A stretch of 64,000 nt of DNA from Coleophoma eucalyptorum (taxonomy: Eukaryota; Ascomycota; Leotiomycetes; Helotiales; Dermateaceae), in NCBI GenBank assembly GCA_026120035.1, contig JALRME010000068.1:1-64000 (forward strand), given 5' to 3'. Position 1 is the stretch's first letter. The number at the start of each line of letters is the position of its first letter. The notes under the pieces were generated by a model. The model saw only the letters and a list, made by a program, of their open reading frames with translations, made no database searches and was not told where the DNA came from. This document shows positions 11,177 through 22,507 of this stretch, in pieces. A program made the translations under genes and the position numbers.

Positions 11177-13111
11177 ATGGTCATCTTTTGGGTGCCAGGC
11201 TACTCGGTAAAATCTTACAATCGCGTGTATTCCGGAACAGTACGGCGCTTTTCGTGGCTACGCTTCATTTCTATCTACATACAGAGTTGGGTGAGTTGCC
11301 AGAACCCATTCTATCAGCTATCAATCATACGAGCTGGAATTATTGGAATCTTGCTAATCACAATATGCATATGTAGTATTGTTATTATGACGAGGAAAAA
11401 TGGATATCTCCCCTGGAAGCTTCAGGCTTGGAATATCGCTGCAGCATTTGTCCTCATTTTGTCCTTTATGATAGCGATTGGGGTGTTATTACGGCTTTCC
11501 GACAAACATGATGGTTTTGCAAACTCTCCCCAAGACTCAATACTTCCGGCCTCTGCACAACGCTTCCTAGGCACGACTCGCGCCTTGAGTGGTTCGGCAT
11601 GGTCGTTTCTCTGGACGGTGATACCGACCTTGATTTTCACTCTCTTCAGCCTATATTGGGGTGCCATTATTTCTGACCTGCAAGATCGCCAACCTTTTGT
11701 CGAGCTGGGTCGTGGAACAGGCGGAAGTGGGAAATCAACGGTACTGCTAGACTATCGACAGAGTTTCGGGCTCATAAGATGGTTCAGGGCGTTTCAGAAT
11801 GGCCATTACATACTTGGAGTGGCCCTTGTCCTACAAATCATCGTGAGCTTCGCATTGGTTCCTCTTGCAAGTCACCTATTCGTTGCAAGCGACATCGTAC
11901 AAGGTACAGGCACAGACATGCTCATCACGACCTCCTTCAATGGCTCTACCTTCGACTCGAAAAGTGATATCAACAGCATTCTCTCTCTTGTTTCAGCCAC
12001 TCGTAACCTTAATGCAAGTTTTCCTCCATGGACCTTGGGGAAATATGCCTTTCCCGAATTCTCCAGGCGAGATGGCACTCTGGTGGCCGCCAACACTCAG
12101 CTTGCAGCAAATATAACAGCATACTCTGCTATTCTTGACTGCGCTTCCATTCCAGACTACGCCTCCACTACGAAACAGACGGGAACAGGGCTTGCAGTAT
12201 ACATCTCAGCCAACGACAGAGGTTGTCCTGTACAACAATCCCTCTTTGTGGAAGGGGGTGGAGCGTCTGATTACATCGCATCTTCTGCAATCACAAACTG
12301 CACAGATGCTAATGGACCAAGTAGACTTATAATGGTAACGGGGACCTACGATAATACGACAACAAATCATTTGACAAATTTGCACGTCATCTCGTGCGTT
12401 CCTTCTTATTGGCGTACTCAAGGTCCCTTAGCTGTCATGACCCAAGCTGCATCTTCGAATCCAACAGTTGCATCTTTCGACGATTCTGGTACGTCTGTAT
12501 CCTTCCAATGGAACAGCTGGAAGGCCTTTGAAACGAATCTTCAATTTCCCACATCTCTCGACCCAACTGCAACTACTCAGGCCACCACATTTGGCTTGCT
12601 TGCTGCCACATACGCGCGTGCAAGATCTGGGTCACAGATACTGGATGGCCCAGGACTGGTCAATGCTACTGCTGAAATCTTTCAGTCGTCCTTTGCATTT
12701 ACCGCTTTGTCGTTCTTGCTCCAACCCGACTTGAGTCCCCAATCAACCATAGGACTGACTTCAGTGGAGCATGGCCGTATCTTCGTAGTGTCATATATTG
12801 CAGGAATCATTATTGGAGTTCTAGCTCTTGTAGCCGTTTGGACACTTGTCATAGGCTTTTATTCCATTCGCGAGATCTCAATCTTGGAAGAGGAGCCACA
12901 AGGTATTCTTGGTATCGCCGAAATCGTCTTGAGCTCTGCCAGTCTTGCTGCAATAGTGAAGAACTTCTGGAATCGGCCCGGGAATCAAAATCGAAACACT
13001 TTTGGGGAATATGTTACAACGGAGCAAATTGAAACAAAATATTTCCATGCGCCACTTGGAGATGATGGCAGACATACCATTCAGGAAATGTCATCGCAAG
13101 CTGCGCCTTGA
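11177..13111 (+). CDS. DUF3433-type fungal transmembrane protein
   Basis: A single open frame of 644 aa. Hydrophobic segments appear near residues 50-72, 83-105 (WNIAAAFVLILSF), 140-165 and 210-235, with a last one near 538-562 (SYIAGIIIGVLALVAVW). Between the fourth and fifth lies a long extracellular-looking region with many N-x-S/T sites. The block WTVIPTLIFTLFSLYWG followed by DLQDRQPF is typical of fungal DUF3433 proteins, where an aromatic-rich helix precedes a conserved acidic and proline motif. Family members often carry two such units and exceed 1,000 aa, so this is a short, single-unit form. The start is uncertain: the next Met (residue 71, MTRKNGYLPWKL, at 11387) lies just before the first well-matched segment. 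Molecular function of the family is unknown. Confidence 0.8.
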   Translation: MVIFWVPGYSVKSYNRVYSGTVRRFSWLRFISIYIQSWVSCQNPFYQLSIIRAGIIGILLITICICSIVIMTRKNGYLPWKLQAWNIAAAFVLILSFMIAIGVLLRLSDKHDGFANSPQDSILPASAQRFLGTTRALSGSAWSFLWTVIPTLIFTLFSLYWGAIISDLQDRQPFVELGRGTGGSGKSTVLLDYRQSFGLIRWFRAFQNGHYILGVALVLQIIVSFALVPLASHLFVASDIVQGTGTDMLITTSFNGSTFDSKSDINSILSLVSATRNLNASFPPWTLGKYAFPEFSRRDGTLVAANTQLAANITAYSAILDCASIPDYASTTKQTGTGLAVYISANDRGCPVQQSLFVEGGGASDYIASSAITNCTDANGPSRLIMVTGTYDNTTTNHLTNLHVISCVPSYWRTQGPLAVMTQAASSNPTVASFDDSGTSVSFQWNSWKAFETNLQFPTSLDPTATTQATTFGLLAATYARARSGSQILDGPGLVNATAEIFQSSFAFTALSFLLQPDLSPQSTIGLTSVEHGRIFVVSYIAGIIIGVLALVAVWTLVIGFYSIREISILEEEPQGILGIAEIVLSSASLAAIVKNFWNRPGNQNRNTFGEYVTTEQIETKYFHAPLGDDGRHTIQEMSSQAAP

Positions 13112-13595
13112 AAGGGAAAGAGCGCTCTCGCTCTTTGCTATGGGTCGGCTGAATAGCGCTCTTATTTTCGATTTGTTGCTAAATGTCGATGTCGCATTCC
13201 ATTTCGAATTTACCGAAGATGGAGCTTGTTGAAGCACTAGGACATATCCAGGATCACGGAAACTAGATTCTATTACGTATAGAAACTTCGCGGTTGCTCG
13301 GATAAATTTAGCAAATAATTTGACCATGTTAACTTACATAAAATCGAGTGTCTTTTAGTGATTAACACCCATAGCACCCAATCTCTAGAAATCTTCGAGT
13401 GATTAAGTTAATATGGAAAACCGTGGTTGCTCATCTTTTTTGACACATGGGGACGTTCTAAAAGATGGTAGTGTTGGATTTCTTTTGGCTACAGTTTATT
13501 TTCAAATGAACTCTTAAGGTAAATTAAGCGACGACGCTGCTTCTCTCAACTCAGGCTGAAAACAAAGCTCTAGGAGGACACACTTTTGCTCTAAG
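13112..13595. other. Intergenic, no gene seen
   Basis: This 484-bp AT-rich spacer separates the DUF3433 gene from the frameshifted relic. No convincing open frame, RNA gene or repeat was recognised. Confidence 0.55.
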
Positions 13596-14292
13596 ATGAA
13601 CCTTAATAAAGCTCTCAATTCTCATCCAGAGAGCTCAATTAACCACTGGAGTCTTGAACACTATCAGCGGCAAAGGACCAACCAGGCGAACGACAAGCAA
13701 AATTTGCAGAATATCGACAAAGACTCTCTGTCCAAAATCTCGCACAGCGATAATACCGCTCAGCATTCTCCAATATCCACCGTTGAGTCTTCTCCCAGAA
13801 CCCTCTCGAACCCGGGACAATTCTTTCCAGCGCAATCAAATGAAGATTCCTACTCACAAAAAACCGATTAATTGAGTCAACTCAAACAGAAATTTACAAT
13901 CATCTTCCTCACCAATCTCGATTCCATCCAGATCTCTATCACGCACTGCTCAAGGCAACGGCAACTACTGAGGCTTACACTAGCATATTGAAAGATCCAA
14001 CCCAAGTCATTCTCGAAAGCTCCTGGTTCTCCATTGCACTGGAAAGAGAATCGGTGATTATGGAAACTTTTGAATACTACCTCCGACATCCGCGATGCTG
14101 CTTGTTCCATGCTTCCATACCGAGCTTAGACTTTGGTAGTGGTACAATTCACGCAGGGTACAATTCAATGTGCTGTATCGGATACGTTCCGGAGCTGTAC
14201 AGCGAAAAGGTAGGTGGAAAATATTCACAGAGGAGATTATGGAGAAACTGGAGGCCTTCTTAGAGAGATTGATTGCTAGGGAGGCTAGATAG
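13596..14292 (+). pseudogene. Frameshifted remnant of an unidentified gene
   Basis: Three consecutive plus-strand open frames abut at two points. The first starts at 13596 (MNLNKALNSHPESS) and runs to 13871. A second frame continues from an A6 tract at 13858-13863 through IYNHLPHQSRFHPDLY and ESSWFSIALERESV to LYSEK at about 14209. A third frame carries RWKIFTEEIMEKLEAF on to a stop at 14292. No plausible intron joins them, since the gaps are a few bases and lack a donor and acceptor at a usable distance. Composition looks coding throughout, so decay by small indels, or sequencing errors in homopolymers, is the simplest reading. I do not recognise the family; the first part is Ser/Asn/Gln-rich and the last is helical. 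Confidence 0.4.
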
Positions 14293-14717
14293 GTTAAATA
14301 AGTGGGCAAGCTGTGGAAGAGGAAATGGAGTATTTTCCCCCAGTGTGGAACATGAATCGACTTTGTGAGGGGGATATGGATGTAGAAAATTTACTCGCGG
14401 CGCCAAAGTAAATTTGGGAGTTTGGTAACAATTGAACCAAATTACTGAAATAAATTTTATAGTTGGATTGAGCTGAGCTGAATCACTCGGATTTATTTCA
14501 GTGGCGTAGCCAATATGTAATACCTTTAATACACTCGACGATCCTAATTTCTGTGATTAACAACTCCATGAATATAATAGATACAGGTATATCAGATACT
14601 TGATGTCCTTTATGTAGCCTTAGTTAGTCTATACTCTTACTCGAACAACTTCTTTCGTCTATCCAATACATTCAATGATATCTTGATGGATCTGTAGGCA
14701 CCAGAAACCTTGTCATC
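14293..14717. other. Intergenic, convergent 3' ends
   Basis: This AT-rich 425-bp stretch lies between the frameshifted relic (+) and the 3' end of the M24 peptidase (-). Nothing further was recognised. Confidence 0.55.
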
Positions 14718-16228
14718 TTAAGGTTCGTATGGTGACTTCGCTGTTCCTCCAGTCATGGGCACACCGCCATCGGCTGCAACGAGAATTGGATCTTCCAGTC
14801 TGACACCAAATCCAACGTCCTTGTTTAACTTTTTGGCCTCTTCTGTCGTAACGTATACACCCTAGGATAACATAGTCAGCATCTGCAATTTCATATCAAG
14901 TCTGTGGGGATTGAAAGAATTGGGGAATGTCAGAAGGATCAATGAAGGTGTCTTACAGGCTCGTTCGTAACAACCTCACCAACTTTCAACGTCTCTGCAT
15001 TGGCACCATTAAGATAAGGATGTTCATGCATCTCTAATCCAAGACCGTGGCCAAGACGGTGGGTAAAAAATGGACCATAGCCTGCATCTGTGATAACCTT
15101 CCTTGCAGCAGCATCGACGACGGAACATGTCTCATTAACGAGCATATGTTCAATTGCCGCAGCCTGAGAAGCATGGACTAGCTTCCAGATACCCATCAAT
15201 TCATCGCTGACAGTGGATCCATCTGGCAAGATTGTGCGCGTAACATCACTTCCGTAGGAGTGAAGGTTGGATCCGATATCGATAAGCACGAACTCGCCAT
15301 TCGAAAGCGTCTTGCCGGAAACACCACCATGTGGCAGAGAAGCCTGATCGCCAAATAGCACAATGGCCCAAAAGTCTTTACCAATACCGGCATTTGCGAA
15401 CAGCTGTTGCGCGGCCTCGGTTACAGCCTCTTGCGTTACGCCGACTTGAATACATTTTTGCAAGCTGCGGACAAGTTGGATTGTGAATTGGTTGATTCCA
15501 CGAAGAATGGCGATCTCGGCATCACTCTTGACTGCTCTGAGTGATTGAATCGTTGGCGACATTGGCACGACCTCCACGCCAGCTGCTTGCAGTCCAGCTG
15601 CAATCATGTACCGGACATGCTCATCAAGCATGACCTTCTTGAATCCAGATGCAGCTTTCAGGACTTCGTAAGGACTCTTTTCCTCGGGCCATTCAATAAC
15701 CTTCTTATCTTCATACACCATCGCCAAATTAGCGATACGGCCTGCCTCGAACTTAGGCACAAGATACGAGAATTGGGCATCCTTATCAATAATCATGAGG
15801 AATGGTCGCTCAGATAATTCATAGCTGTAGGAGATGTTGGCCAGGTATGCGCTGCTGGCCGATGGTTCTGCGATAAATGCGTCGACGCCAGCGTCCTTCA
15901 GCGCAGAGGCCATGCGGGATTGGCGCTCCAGAAACTCCGGGCGTGTGATGGCTGGGACGTCCAAAAGCGACACATCACCCTCAAGATGATTCCAGGCACA
16001 TGTCGTGATTCCTACACTGGTCAATGGGCCAGGTGTTTGGATTATGTTATAAATTGTTTGGATTCCCCAGATCAAGACGGAAGTCCACAGCACGGTGAGC
16101 ATTAATGCTCCCACGATGTATGCCTGTACCCGCGCGCCTCTGGAACGTCCATTGGACTTTGGGCTTCTTATATGTAGCTTTGTGAGCAGAGGAGCTCTAT
16201 CATCCTTTTCTTCTGTAGGGAGCGACAT
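14718..16228 (-). CDS. Membrane-anchored M24 metallopeptidase (Xaa-Pro aminopeptidase/prolidase-like)
   Basis: Two exons (16228-14957 and 14861-14718) make 471 aa. A basic N-terminus is followed by one hydrophobic segment at about residues 35-57 (AYIVGALMLTVLWTSVLIWG), suggesting a type II membrane protein or uncleaved anchor. A creatinase-type N-terminal domain (RQSRMASALKDAGVDAF) leads into the pita-bread catalytic domain. Expected metal ligands are all visible: Asp in VLIDIGSN, Asp in GSDVTRT, His in RLGHGLGLEMHEHP, Glu in NEP and Glu in GVRLEDPI. Members of this family cleave N-terminal residues before proline, or dipeptides containing proline, using two metal ions; the exact substrate here is not known. 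The intron falls directly after NEP, with PGVYVTTEEA completed by exon 2. No secondary-metabolism neighbour is apparent. Confidence 0.9.
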
Positions 16229-16650
16229 CGTGGATACTCAATTGCTGGTTCTTAAGATAAAGAAGAAATGGCTCAGGTCGGAGTTCGAGAGATAAGGTTG
16301 GCGTCGGTGTACTAATCATTCTTATGGCCTCAGGCAATAAAATTCGTAAGCTATTAGTCAGCCAAGGAGGATCTATCTAGTAGAGCCTCAGTAATTGCTT
16401 AGAAGTGCCATCACCTTTTTATATATCAAATTGCTACTAGTAGCTGCTTCGATCAAGATGCAATCCCACTATCTCCCTAGCAGTTGCCGTACGGGTGCTT
16501 ACCTTGTATTATAGACCTTACAATATTCAACGTCGCAACTACAGCTTAGCGATTACCTCATAAAAAGTTCGAACGAAAAAGTATGTATCCTAGTTGTTAC
16601 ATCCCACCATTGGGAGTGAGGTTGTGTAATGTGAGCATTTTTGAGAATAT

Positions 16651-16664
16651 GAGCAGTACTGCTC
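16651..16664. repeat. 14-bp perfect palindrome
   Basis: The sequence gagcagtactgctc reads the same on both strands. It is followed at 16670-16681 by a partial copy of one arm (atcactgctcac). It could be a binding site for a dimeric regulator, but no expressed gene is close by. Confidence 0.6.
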
Positions 16665-18028
16665 GAGAAATCACTGCTCACTTAACGGTTTGCTTGGTAT
16701 ATAAGAATACAAGTTCCCAAGTAGACAGGAGCTTCGTGAGCTTCGTGATCAACTTCGATCATTCATTTCACAATTGTCTCTGATCTGAATTTATTAAGTG
16801 CTTCTAATATTCATCAATACTTTGTTTGCCCTGTAGTATTTATGCTATAGAAGGACTTTTGTAGCCCCTAAACGCCTACCTCAACACCCGACGCAGATGA
16901 AGCCTACGTTACTGCCCTTGTGTCACGGGACGTAACATAGTGTCAATTCATAAGTTGGCACGGCCGTTCGCCTTTACCTACAGGAGTGATGATGAATTTG
17001 GGTTTATAATCGGCTGGATATTCTCCTAGAGCGAAACTACAAAGCCTAGGTGGGGTGCGAAGTTGGTTCAAGTATGATTATAGTACTGCTTATTGCTCCA
17101 TCTATTATATAAACTAAAGAACAATACAAGAGTTACCGACAAGAGTTCTAGATTTAGGATCTGTCGGACGACTTGGTCCGCTTCTATGTCTAATCAGGGT
17201 CTGGATATAGGTTATAACACTTAGTTATTGCTAAGTAGCAAAAGGTTTGCCGAGACTCGAAGTCGGTATCGAGGTATCGCTTGAGGAGGGAGTTGGATTT
17301 TTAACGCTTCCAAAGGCTTTTCGAAGGTGAATAGGAATTAGCTTTCACAACTGCATTACTTAATACTAAGAAGGAGATAGAGGTATTCTGGTATGCTCTT
17401 ACTTTTATTAAGTAGTATAAAGGTCCCATGGATATTGGCTGATTTAAGAATCCTGCATTGCTTAAATTTCCTACTCTATGCATATCATTGGTCAAAAGTA
17501 GTATTACCGTGCTATCCTACGTTTTGGTTGAGCATTGCTAATAGAAGCCAAAATTGGCGTAGACACAAATTCCCAGCGGCGATATTAGCAGTTGCCCCCA
17601 AATCATCTTTGAATTAATTATGTCTAAATTTAATATATTCATTCTCTGCAAATTGTTGAGCTGTCAAAATAAAATGCAGCGCTGGCGAGTGGGGTCTAGG
17701 ATCCGTCTGTCTGGTGTTGCACGGACCTTGTCTGACTGACCGGAAGGTTAACCGGAGGGTTTCCATTGCCTAGCGTACGCGATACTCGGAAGACACATGC
17801 ACCAACAAGAAACTACAGCCGCATTTCAGGGCACTAGCATACGAGGAAGGATTCAATGGTACTGTATCTCACTTGCAGATATTCTTACAACTGTAGGATG
17901 CTAGACCGGAACCGGAGCCGGAGCAGGAAGGTTTTATACAAATATGAGTTACGTATCTTGCTCGCTACGTGCTAGCTTTTGAGATTTCTTCTGAGGAAAA
18001 GACACGGGTCAGACAGATGGCTTTGTGT

Positions 18029-18036
18029 TATAAATA
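18029..18036 (+). promoter_or_regulatory. Putative TATA box of the amidase gene
   Basis: TATAAATA lies about 97 nt upstream of the amidase ATG at 18126, a normal distance for a fungal core promoter with a short leader. The call is positional only. Confidence 0.5.
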
Positions 18037-18125
18037 CATCCTCCCAGACGGAAAAGATGTTTCCAACAAGATACTCGTCTCTAAAGAAACTCGCCTTTAA
18101 AGAAAATCGATTCTAAATAATTGCA

Positions 18126-19948
18126 ATGTCGGCATCTCAACAAAACTGGCAAATTCTTGCGGCCCAGAAAAAGGGACAACAGCAGAGCAAAATCCCCGAA
18201 GCATGGCTGATTCCAACAGAGGTTCATGAAGGCAAATCCAATGTTTTGGATGTACCGGTGACCTGTGGTGTATTGACTGACGTCGAGTGCGAAATCACGT
18301 CCGACTATGATGCCACTGCTCTGTTGGAGAAGCTGAAAGCAGGTGCTTGGTCTGCCGAGCAGGTCACGGTAGCTTTTTGCAAGAGGGCCGCTATTGCCCA
18401 GCAGCTTGTGAGATTTTCTGATTTCCTATAACATGTTCACTGATACTAAGTCTTCATTTTCTGCAACTACAGACCAATTGCCTGACCGAAATATTTTTCG
18501 ATGAAGCGATTGAACGAGCCTGCCAGCTGGACAAAGAACGACAAGCAAACATAGGCCAGCCTCTTCGACCTCTGCATGGGCTACCAATCTCGCTCAAGGA
18601 TAGCTTCTTTGTCCGGGGGAAGGATACATCGACAGGCTTGGCTGCTCTTCTCAACGACCCTGCGAAAGAACACGGTTCACTTGCGGCCATTCTTCTTGAC
18701 TTAGGTGCCATCCTTTACTGCAAGACCAACCTTCCTCAGACAATCATGACTGGTGACAGCCATAACAATGTCTTTGGAAGAACACTTAATCCTATCAATA
18801 AGGGTCTGACTGCAGGTGGAAGCACTGGTGGCGAAGGTGCGCTAATTGCTCTTCGAGGAAGTGTGCTTGGAGTCGGTACCGATATTTGTGGGAGTATTCG
18901 CATCCCAGCGTCCTGTAATGGAATCTACGGATTCAAAACTAGCGTGGGACTGATACCCCATGCTGGTGTGCGGGACCTGACACTCCCAGGGACAGACTTT
19001 TTGAGGTCGGCAGCGGGTCCCCTGGCTACCTCGATTCGTGATTGTTCTCTCTTCCTAAAGACATTGATGCAGGTGCCAACCTGGCAGTTCGATAGCACAG
19101 TGGTATCTGTGCCTTGGCAGGGCCTTCCGGTCAAGCAACATCTTCGAATTGGCCTAGTTGTAGACGACGGACTCTTTTCACTTTCACCACCCATGCGACG
19201 GGGATTGGAAATGGCTGCTGATCGCCTACGGAAAAGTGGACAAGTTGAAGTAATCCCTATTACTTTGCCAGACGTTCCAGCGCACTATGGCGATATCTTT
19301 AAATTCCATTCAGTGGCAGGATTTGATGTTAGTTTTTTTCCACTATTCGCTTGTCTGTCCTTTACCAGCTAACGTTTGGTTACATCAAGCATTATTTCAA
19401 ACTCTTCGAAATGACAGGAGAACCCATTATACCGTCTCTGGAACGAATCGGGTTGCTTGGTCACGAAGGGCAGACAATCCAGGGCCTCTTCGAGATGAAC
19501 GTTCGACGTGCTGCAGCAGCAGCGGAATACTTGAAATTATTTCGAGACAATGACCTTGATGCAATCCTGGCACCGCCTGCCCCCCATACTGCTGTTCCAT
19601 TAGATACATGGGTGACAGCATCATATACTGGCCTCTGGAACTATTTAGACTACCCAGCGTGTGTGATTCCAGTCGACAAAGTCCGAGAATCGGACCTGAG
19701 GGATGATGTGAGCAACGCAAAGTATGGAGCTGAAGACGCCAAAATCTATAGTCTGTGTAAGTTTGACCCGATTCAAATTGAGTGTGGTGTGAATGATTTA
19801 CTGATAATGTCTCTACTTTTTAGACACTGGACCAGAACAATACAAAGACGCCACAATAGGTGTTCAAGTTGTTGGATATCGACAGCAGGACGAGGCGCTA
19901 GCTAATGTAGTAACTGTTCTGGATTCAATCATTAATGGGCGTTGTTAG
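18126..19948 (+). CDS. Amidase-signature enzyme (general amidase, AmdS-like)
   Basis: Four exons (18126-18407, 18473-19327, 19369-19756, 19824-19948) splice in frame to 549 aa. The amidase signature family hydrolyses carboxylic amides to acid and ammonia with a Ser-cisSer-Lys triad. All three are visible: Lys in GLPISLKDSF, the cis-Ser in the glycine-rich GGSTGGEGAL, and the nucleophile in GVGTDICGSIRIPA. The length and layout (helical N-terminal 90 residues, then core) fit fungal acetamidase-type enzymes. There is no signal peptide, so it should act in the cytosol, often in nitrogen scavenging. A Zn2Cys6-type regulator follows 750 bp downstream on the same strand, which may be its regulator, by analogy with other inducible amidases. 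The substrate cannot be read from sequence. Confidence 0.92.
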
Positions 19949-20695
19949 ACTTGCATTTCTCCTAAAGAAGGACTATATGGACACATAGTGACATATGATT
20001 AGCTAGAAAATATACTGCTTGCCTGAAAAATATCATGTCATTTCCTTGAATCGTTTCTTGTGAATTCGTCTCTCAATTTGTCCAGTCAAACTGGATTAAT
20101 ATTTTTTTTCATCCAATAATGTTGGTATACGTTTACGACGGAGAGACCTTGTAATAGGATTGAATAGCTTCGATTACAGGGTATGCAGTGTTATAGGTGG
20201 TGGATGATTCTTCAAAGTCAATGTGATGTAGAGGAGGGTATCAATACCCTCTCCCGTTTGTAGCACCGCATGATTACAAACGAGTGTATGAACGAGTGTC
20301 CCGGTGTCGTATGACGACCTAATAACTATATTCCAACATATAAGTTAAGTATAATTCTTAGCTAGTATAATCACCACGTGCTGGTTGTGACTGTTGGGAC
20401 ACTAATGAGTAATTGCCGAGGTACGCGAGATGACAACTTGTACGGCAAGGCAAGGCTCCCTCTTTGGCAACAATCATACCTTACGCTCGCTTTACTGATA
20501 TTCGCATATAATCACTCATCACTTACTCACTCACTTACTCGAATTTCAGCCCTGCGTAGGCAGTATACCTTTATCTTACGACTCTCTTTCCCCCTCTTTA
20601 TCCTAGACCTTTCTCCTACTGCTCTCTTTCCCTCCGTTTGTCCCGGAGGTCTCTACAATCTAAGAGAAATATATCTCCGCTGAAGTAAGCTTACT
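19949..20695. other. Intergenic, promoter of the zinc-cluster regulator
   Basis: This 747-bp spacer lies between the amidase and the downstream regulator. It is pyrimidine-rich near its right end (about 20,580-20,660), a common fungal promoter or leader feature, and holds an imperfect ACTC/ACTT microsatellite at about 20,512-20,541. No gene is seen. Confidence 0.6.
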
Positions 20696-22120
20696 ATGAT
20701 TGATGCACAAAAGATCTCCGGAGGCCACGTTCAGAGACCCGCAAAAAGTGCTTGCGATCGGTGCTATCAGTTGAAGGAGAGATGCGCGCGGTCGTCAAAT
20801 GCTACGACCTGTGACAGGTGTCACAGATTGGATCTTGTCTGTCGTACTATCCGTCCCGTACGTGTAGCAGGACGACGGGCACGGCGTAGCCATGCGTCGC
20901 CGGCCATACCCTCTCCGAATCAATGCAGTCCGCCTACACGAGGCCATTTTATTTGCGACACATTGTTCATGAACAATCCTGATCTCGACCCAGAGGAAAA
21001 GAATTTATTGGCCTTCCTTCTAGAGCAGCCGGACAACCTAGATTGTTACGTGGTGAGCCCCAGCTTCAGTAACGCTGAATTGCAGTCCCTCACGACTCCA
21101 CTGCGAGGGGCGTTTCCCGTTCTCAAGGATGCATATCTTGCCTATGCCGGTGCGCTGAAGCTCTTGCTCCTGGGAGATGCGAGTGGTATTACAGAAGATG
21201 TCAATCTGCGCCACGCATCATCTGCCATTACAGCCTTGCGGTCTCTTCCCGTTTCCAATGCTGAAGACGCAGTCTTGTGTCTTACTCTAGGCATGATACT
21301 AGCAAAATTCGTATACTCGGCTGTTGGTGTAGGCGTCGGTGACATTTGTAAATACAGTCTCACCACCGCGGGACCCTTTATCGAGGAAATGCAGTCAGAC
21401 CCTAGCACTCAACCGTGGCTAGTCAATCTAGTACTACTGGAGACCATGGAATGTTTCGTACGTCGCCGCAAGCCAACATTTCGAATCCAACAACCACAAA
21501 AAGAGAGCGTGGACCGCTATCTTGGTCTCTGCCTGCCCTTACTTCCCTGGTTTTATGATCTGACTGTCATTGGGTACTCTCTCCGTTATGAAGCCGATGA
21601 ATGTATTATGGCCCGTATCCTAAAGCAGCTGGGCCATATCCATGCTGCTGTGGAAGCCTGGCAACCATCCCAGCCAGATGACTTTCTTCAGAGATTTGAT
21701 CCGGCAGAAGTGATCAATTTGCTCGCGCAAGCGAAGGTATATCGATTAGCGGCGCTCCTGGTGAGCCACCGTTTACGATACTTGTTTGGTGAGGAGGATT
21801 CCCAAGCCCATATTTGGTCGAAGGAGCTTCTGATGGAGCTGGACCTCGCCCAAAAACTCACGAAACGATCTATTCGGTGTGTGACATTGCCCTTTCTCGT
21901 CGCAGCAGTTGAGCTCACCGACATGCCCTCACGGGCGGCGGCACTGAAGAACGTGGATGAATTTGTGGACCATTTCACTCCCATCATCCAGAAAACTTCA
22001 AGGGTTTTTCTATCTAGGGTCTGGCAGAAGAGAGATGTTTCGACAGCTTTTGCTTGGTTTGATTTAGCTTATAAGCCGTGTCCTGTTATGCATAAAATCG
22101 ATACGACACTCTTTACCTGA
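20696..22120 (+). CDS. Zn2Cys6 transcription factor next to the amidase
   Basis: An intronless frame of 474 aa. The N-terminal zinc cluster is complete: SACDRCYQLKERC (about residues 19-31) and CDRCHRLDLVC (about 40-50) provide six cysteines with a short loop between. A basic stretch (RVAGRRARRSH) follows and probably acts as DNA contact or nuclear signal. The remainder is helical and resembles the divergent C-terminal regions of fungal zinc-cluster activators, without a clear fungal-specific TF signature. Such proteins bind CGG half-sites as dimers. Its place just downstream of the amidase in the same orientation suggests, but does not prove, that it controls that gene. The start at 20696 is the first Met before the cluster. 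Confidence 0.88.
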   Translation: MIDAQKISGGHVQRPAKSACDRCYQLKERCARSSNATTCDRCHRLDLVCRTIRPVRVAGRRARRSHASPAIPSPNQCSPPTRGHFICDTLFMNNPDLDPEEKNLLAFLLEQPDNLDCYVVSPSFSNAELQSLTTPLRGAFPVLKDAYLAYAGALKLLLLGDASGITEDVNLRHASSAITALRSLPVSNAEDAVLCLTLGMILAKFVYSAVGVGVGDICKYSLTTAGPFIEEMQSDPSTQPWLVNLVLLETMECFVRRRKPTFRIQQPQKESVDRYLGLCLPLLPWFYDLTVIGYSLRYEADECIMARILKQLGHIHAAVEAWQPSQPDDFLQRFDPAEVINLLAQAKVYRLAALLVSHRLRYLFGEEDSQAHIWSKELLMELDLAQKLTKRSIRCVTLPFLVAAVELTDMPSRAAALKNVDEFVDHFTPIIQKTSRVFLSRVWQKRDVSTAFAWFDLAYKPCPVMHKIDTTLFT

Positions 22121-22507
22121 CTCCAAGGCGTATAATGACAGAGGATAGTACTTTATGTGGTCAAATGTCTTAATTATTTTTTTAAATGTATGTTTCTGCT
22201 GTATTTCATGAGGCAGGAAGTTTTATCATCTGTTAGGATAGGTGTGGAAAGAGCTACAGCTATCCAATTTTAGTATCCCCCACGATACTTCATCGTCAAA
22301 AGAGCTTGAACAAGATACGTAATTTCAGAAAAGGCAACTTATAGTAACAAGAGATATCATATATTTATTTTAATTCCAACACCTCGGATTTTACGTAATA
22401 ATAGCAAAACGGAACCAGATAAGCTAGTTGAGACTATTGTTGATTTCCCAATCATGACTTATTGTCCCAATACAATTTCCTGCCTAAAAGTTTTCCGGAT
22501 CTAACGC
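22121..22507. other. Intergenic, convergent 3' ends
   Basis: An AT-rich 387-bp stretch between the 3' ends of the zinc-cluster regulator (+) and the GST (-). Nothing else was recognised. Confidence 0.6.

Larger units (their letters stand above)
16229..18125. other. Gene-poor, partly AT-rich intergenic region
   Basis: This 1.9-kb spacer lies between divergent genes. It contains a perfect 14-bp palindrome at 16651-16664 and an AT-rich, stop-laden stretch at about 17,050-17,640. Short frames such as 16583-16783 and 17393-17617 show no recognisable family. Its right end holds the amidase promoter. Confidence 0.55.

Noticed and set aside
17050..17640. Degenerate transposon
   Set aside because: The region is AT-rich and stop-laden but no transposase, reverse transcriptase or terminal repeat could be recognised.
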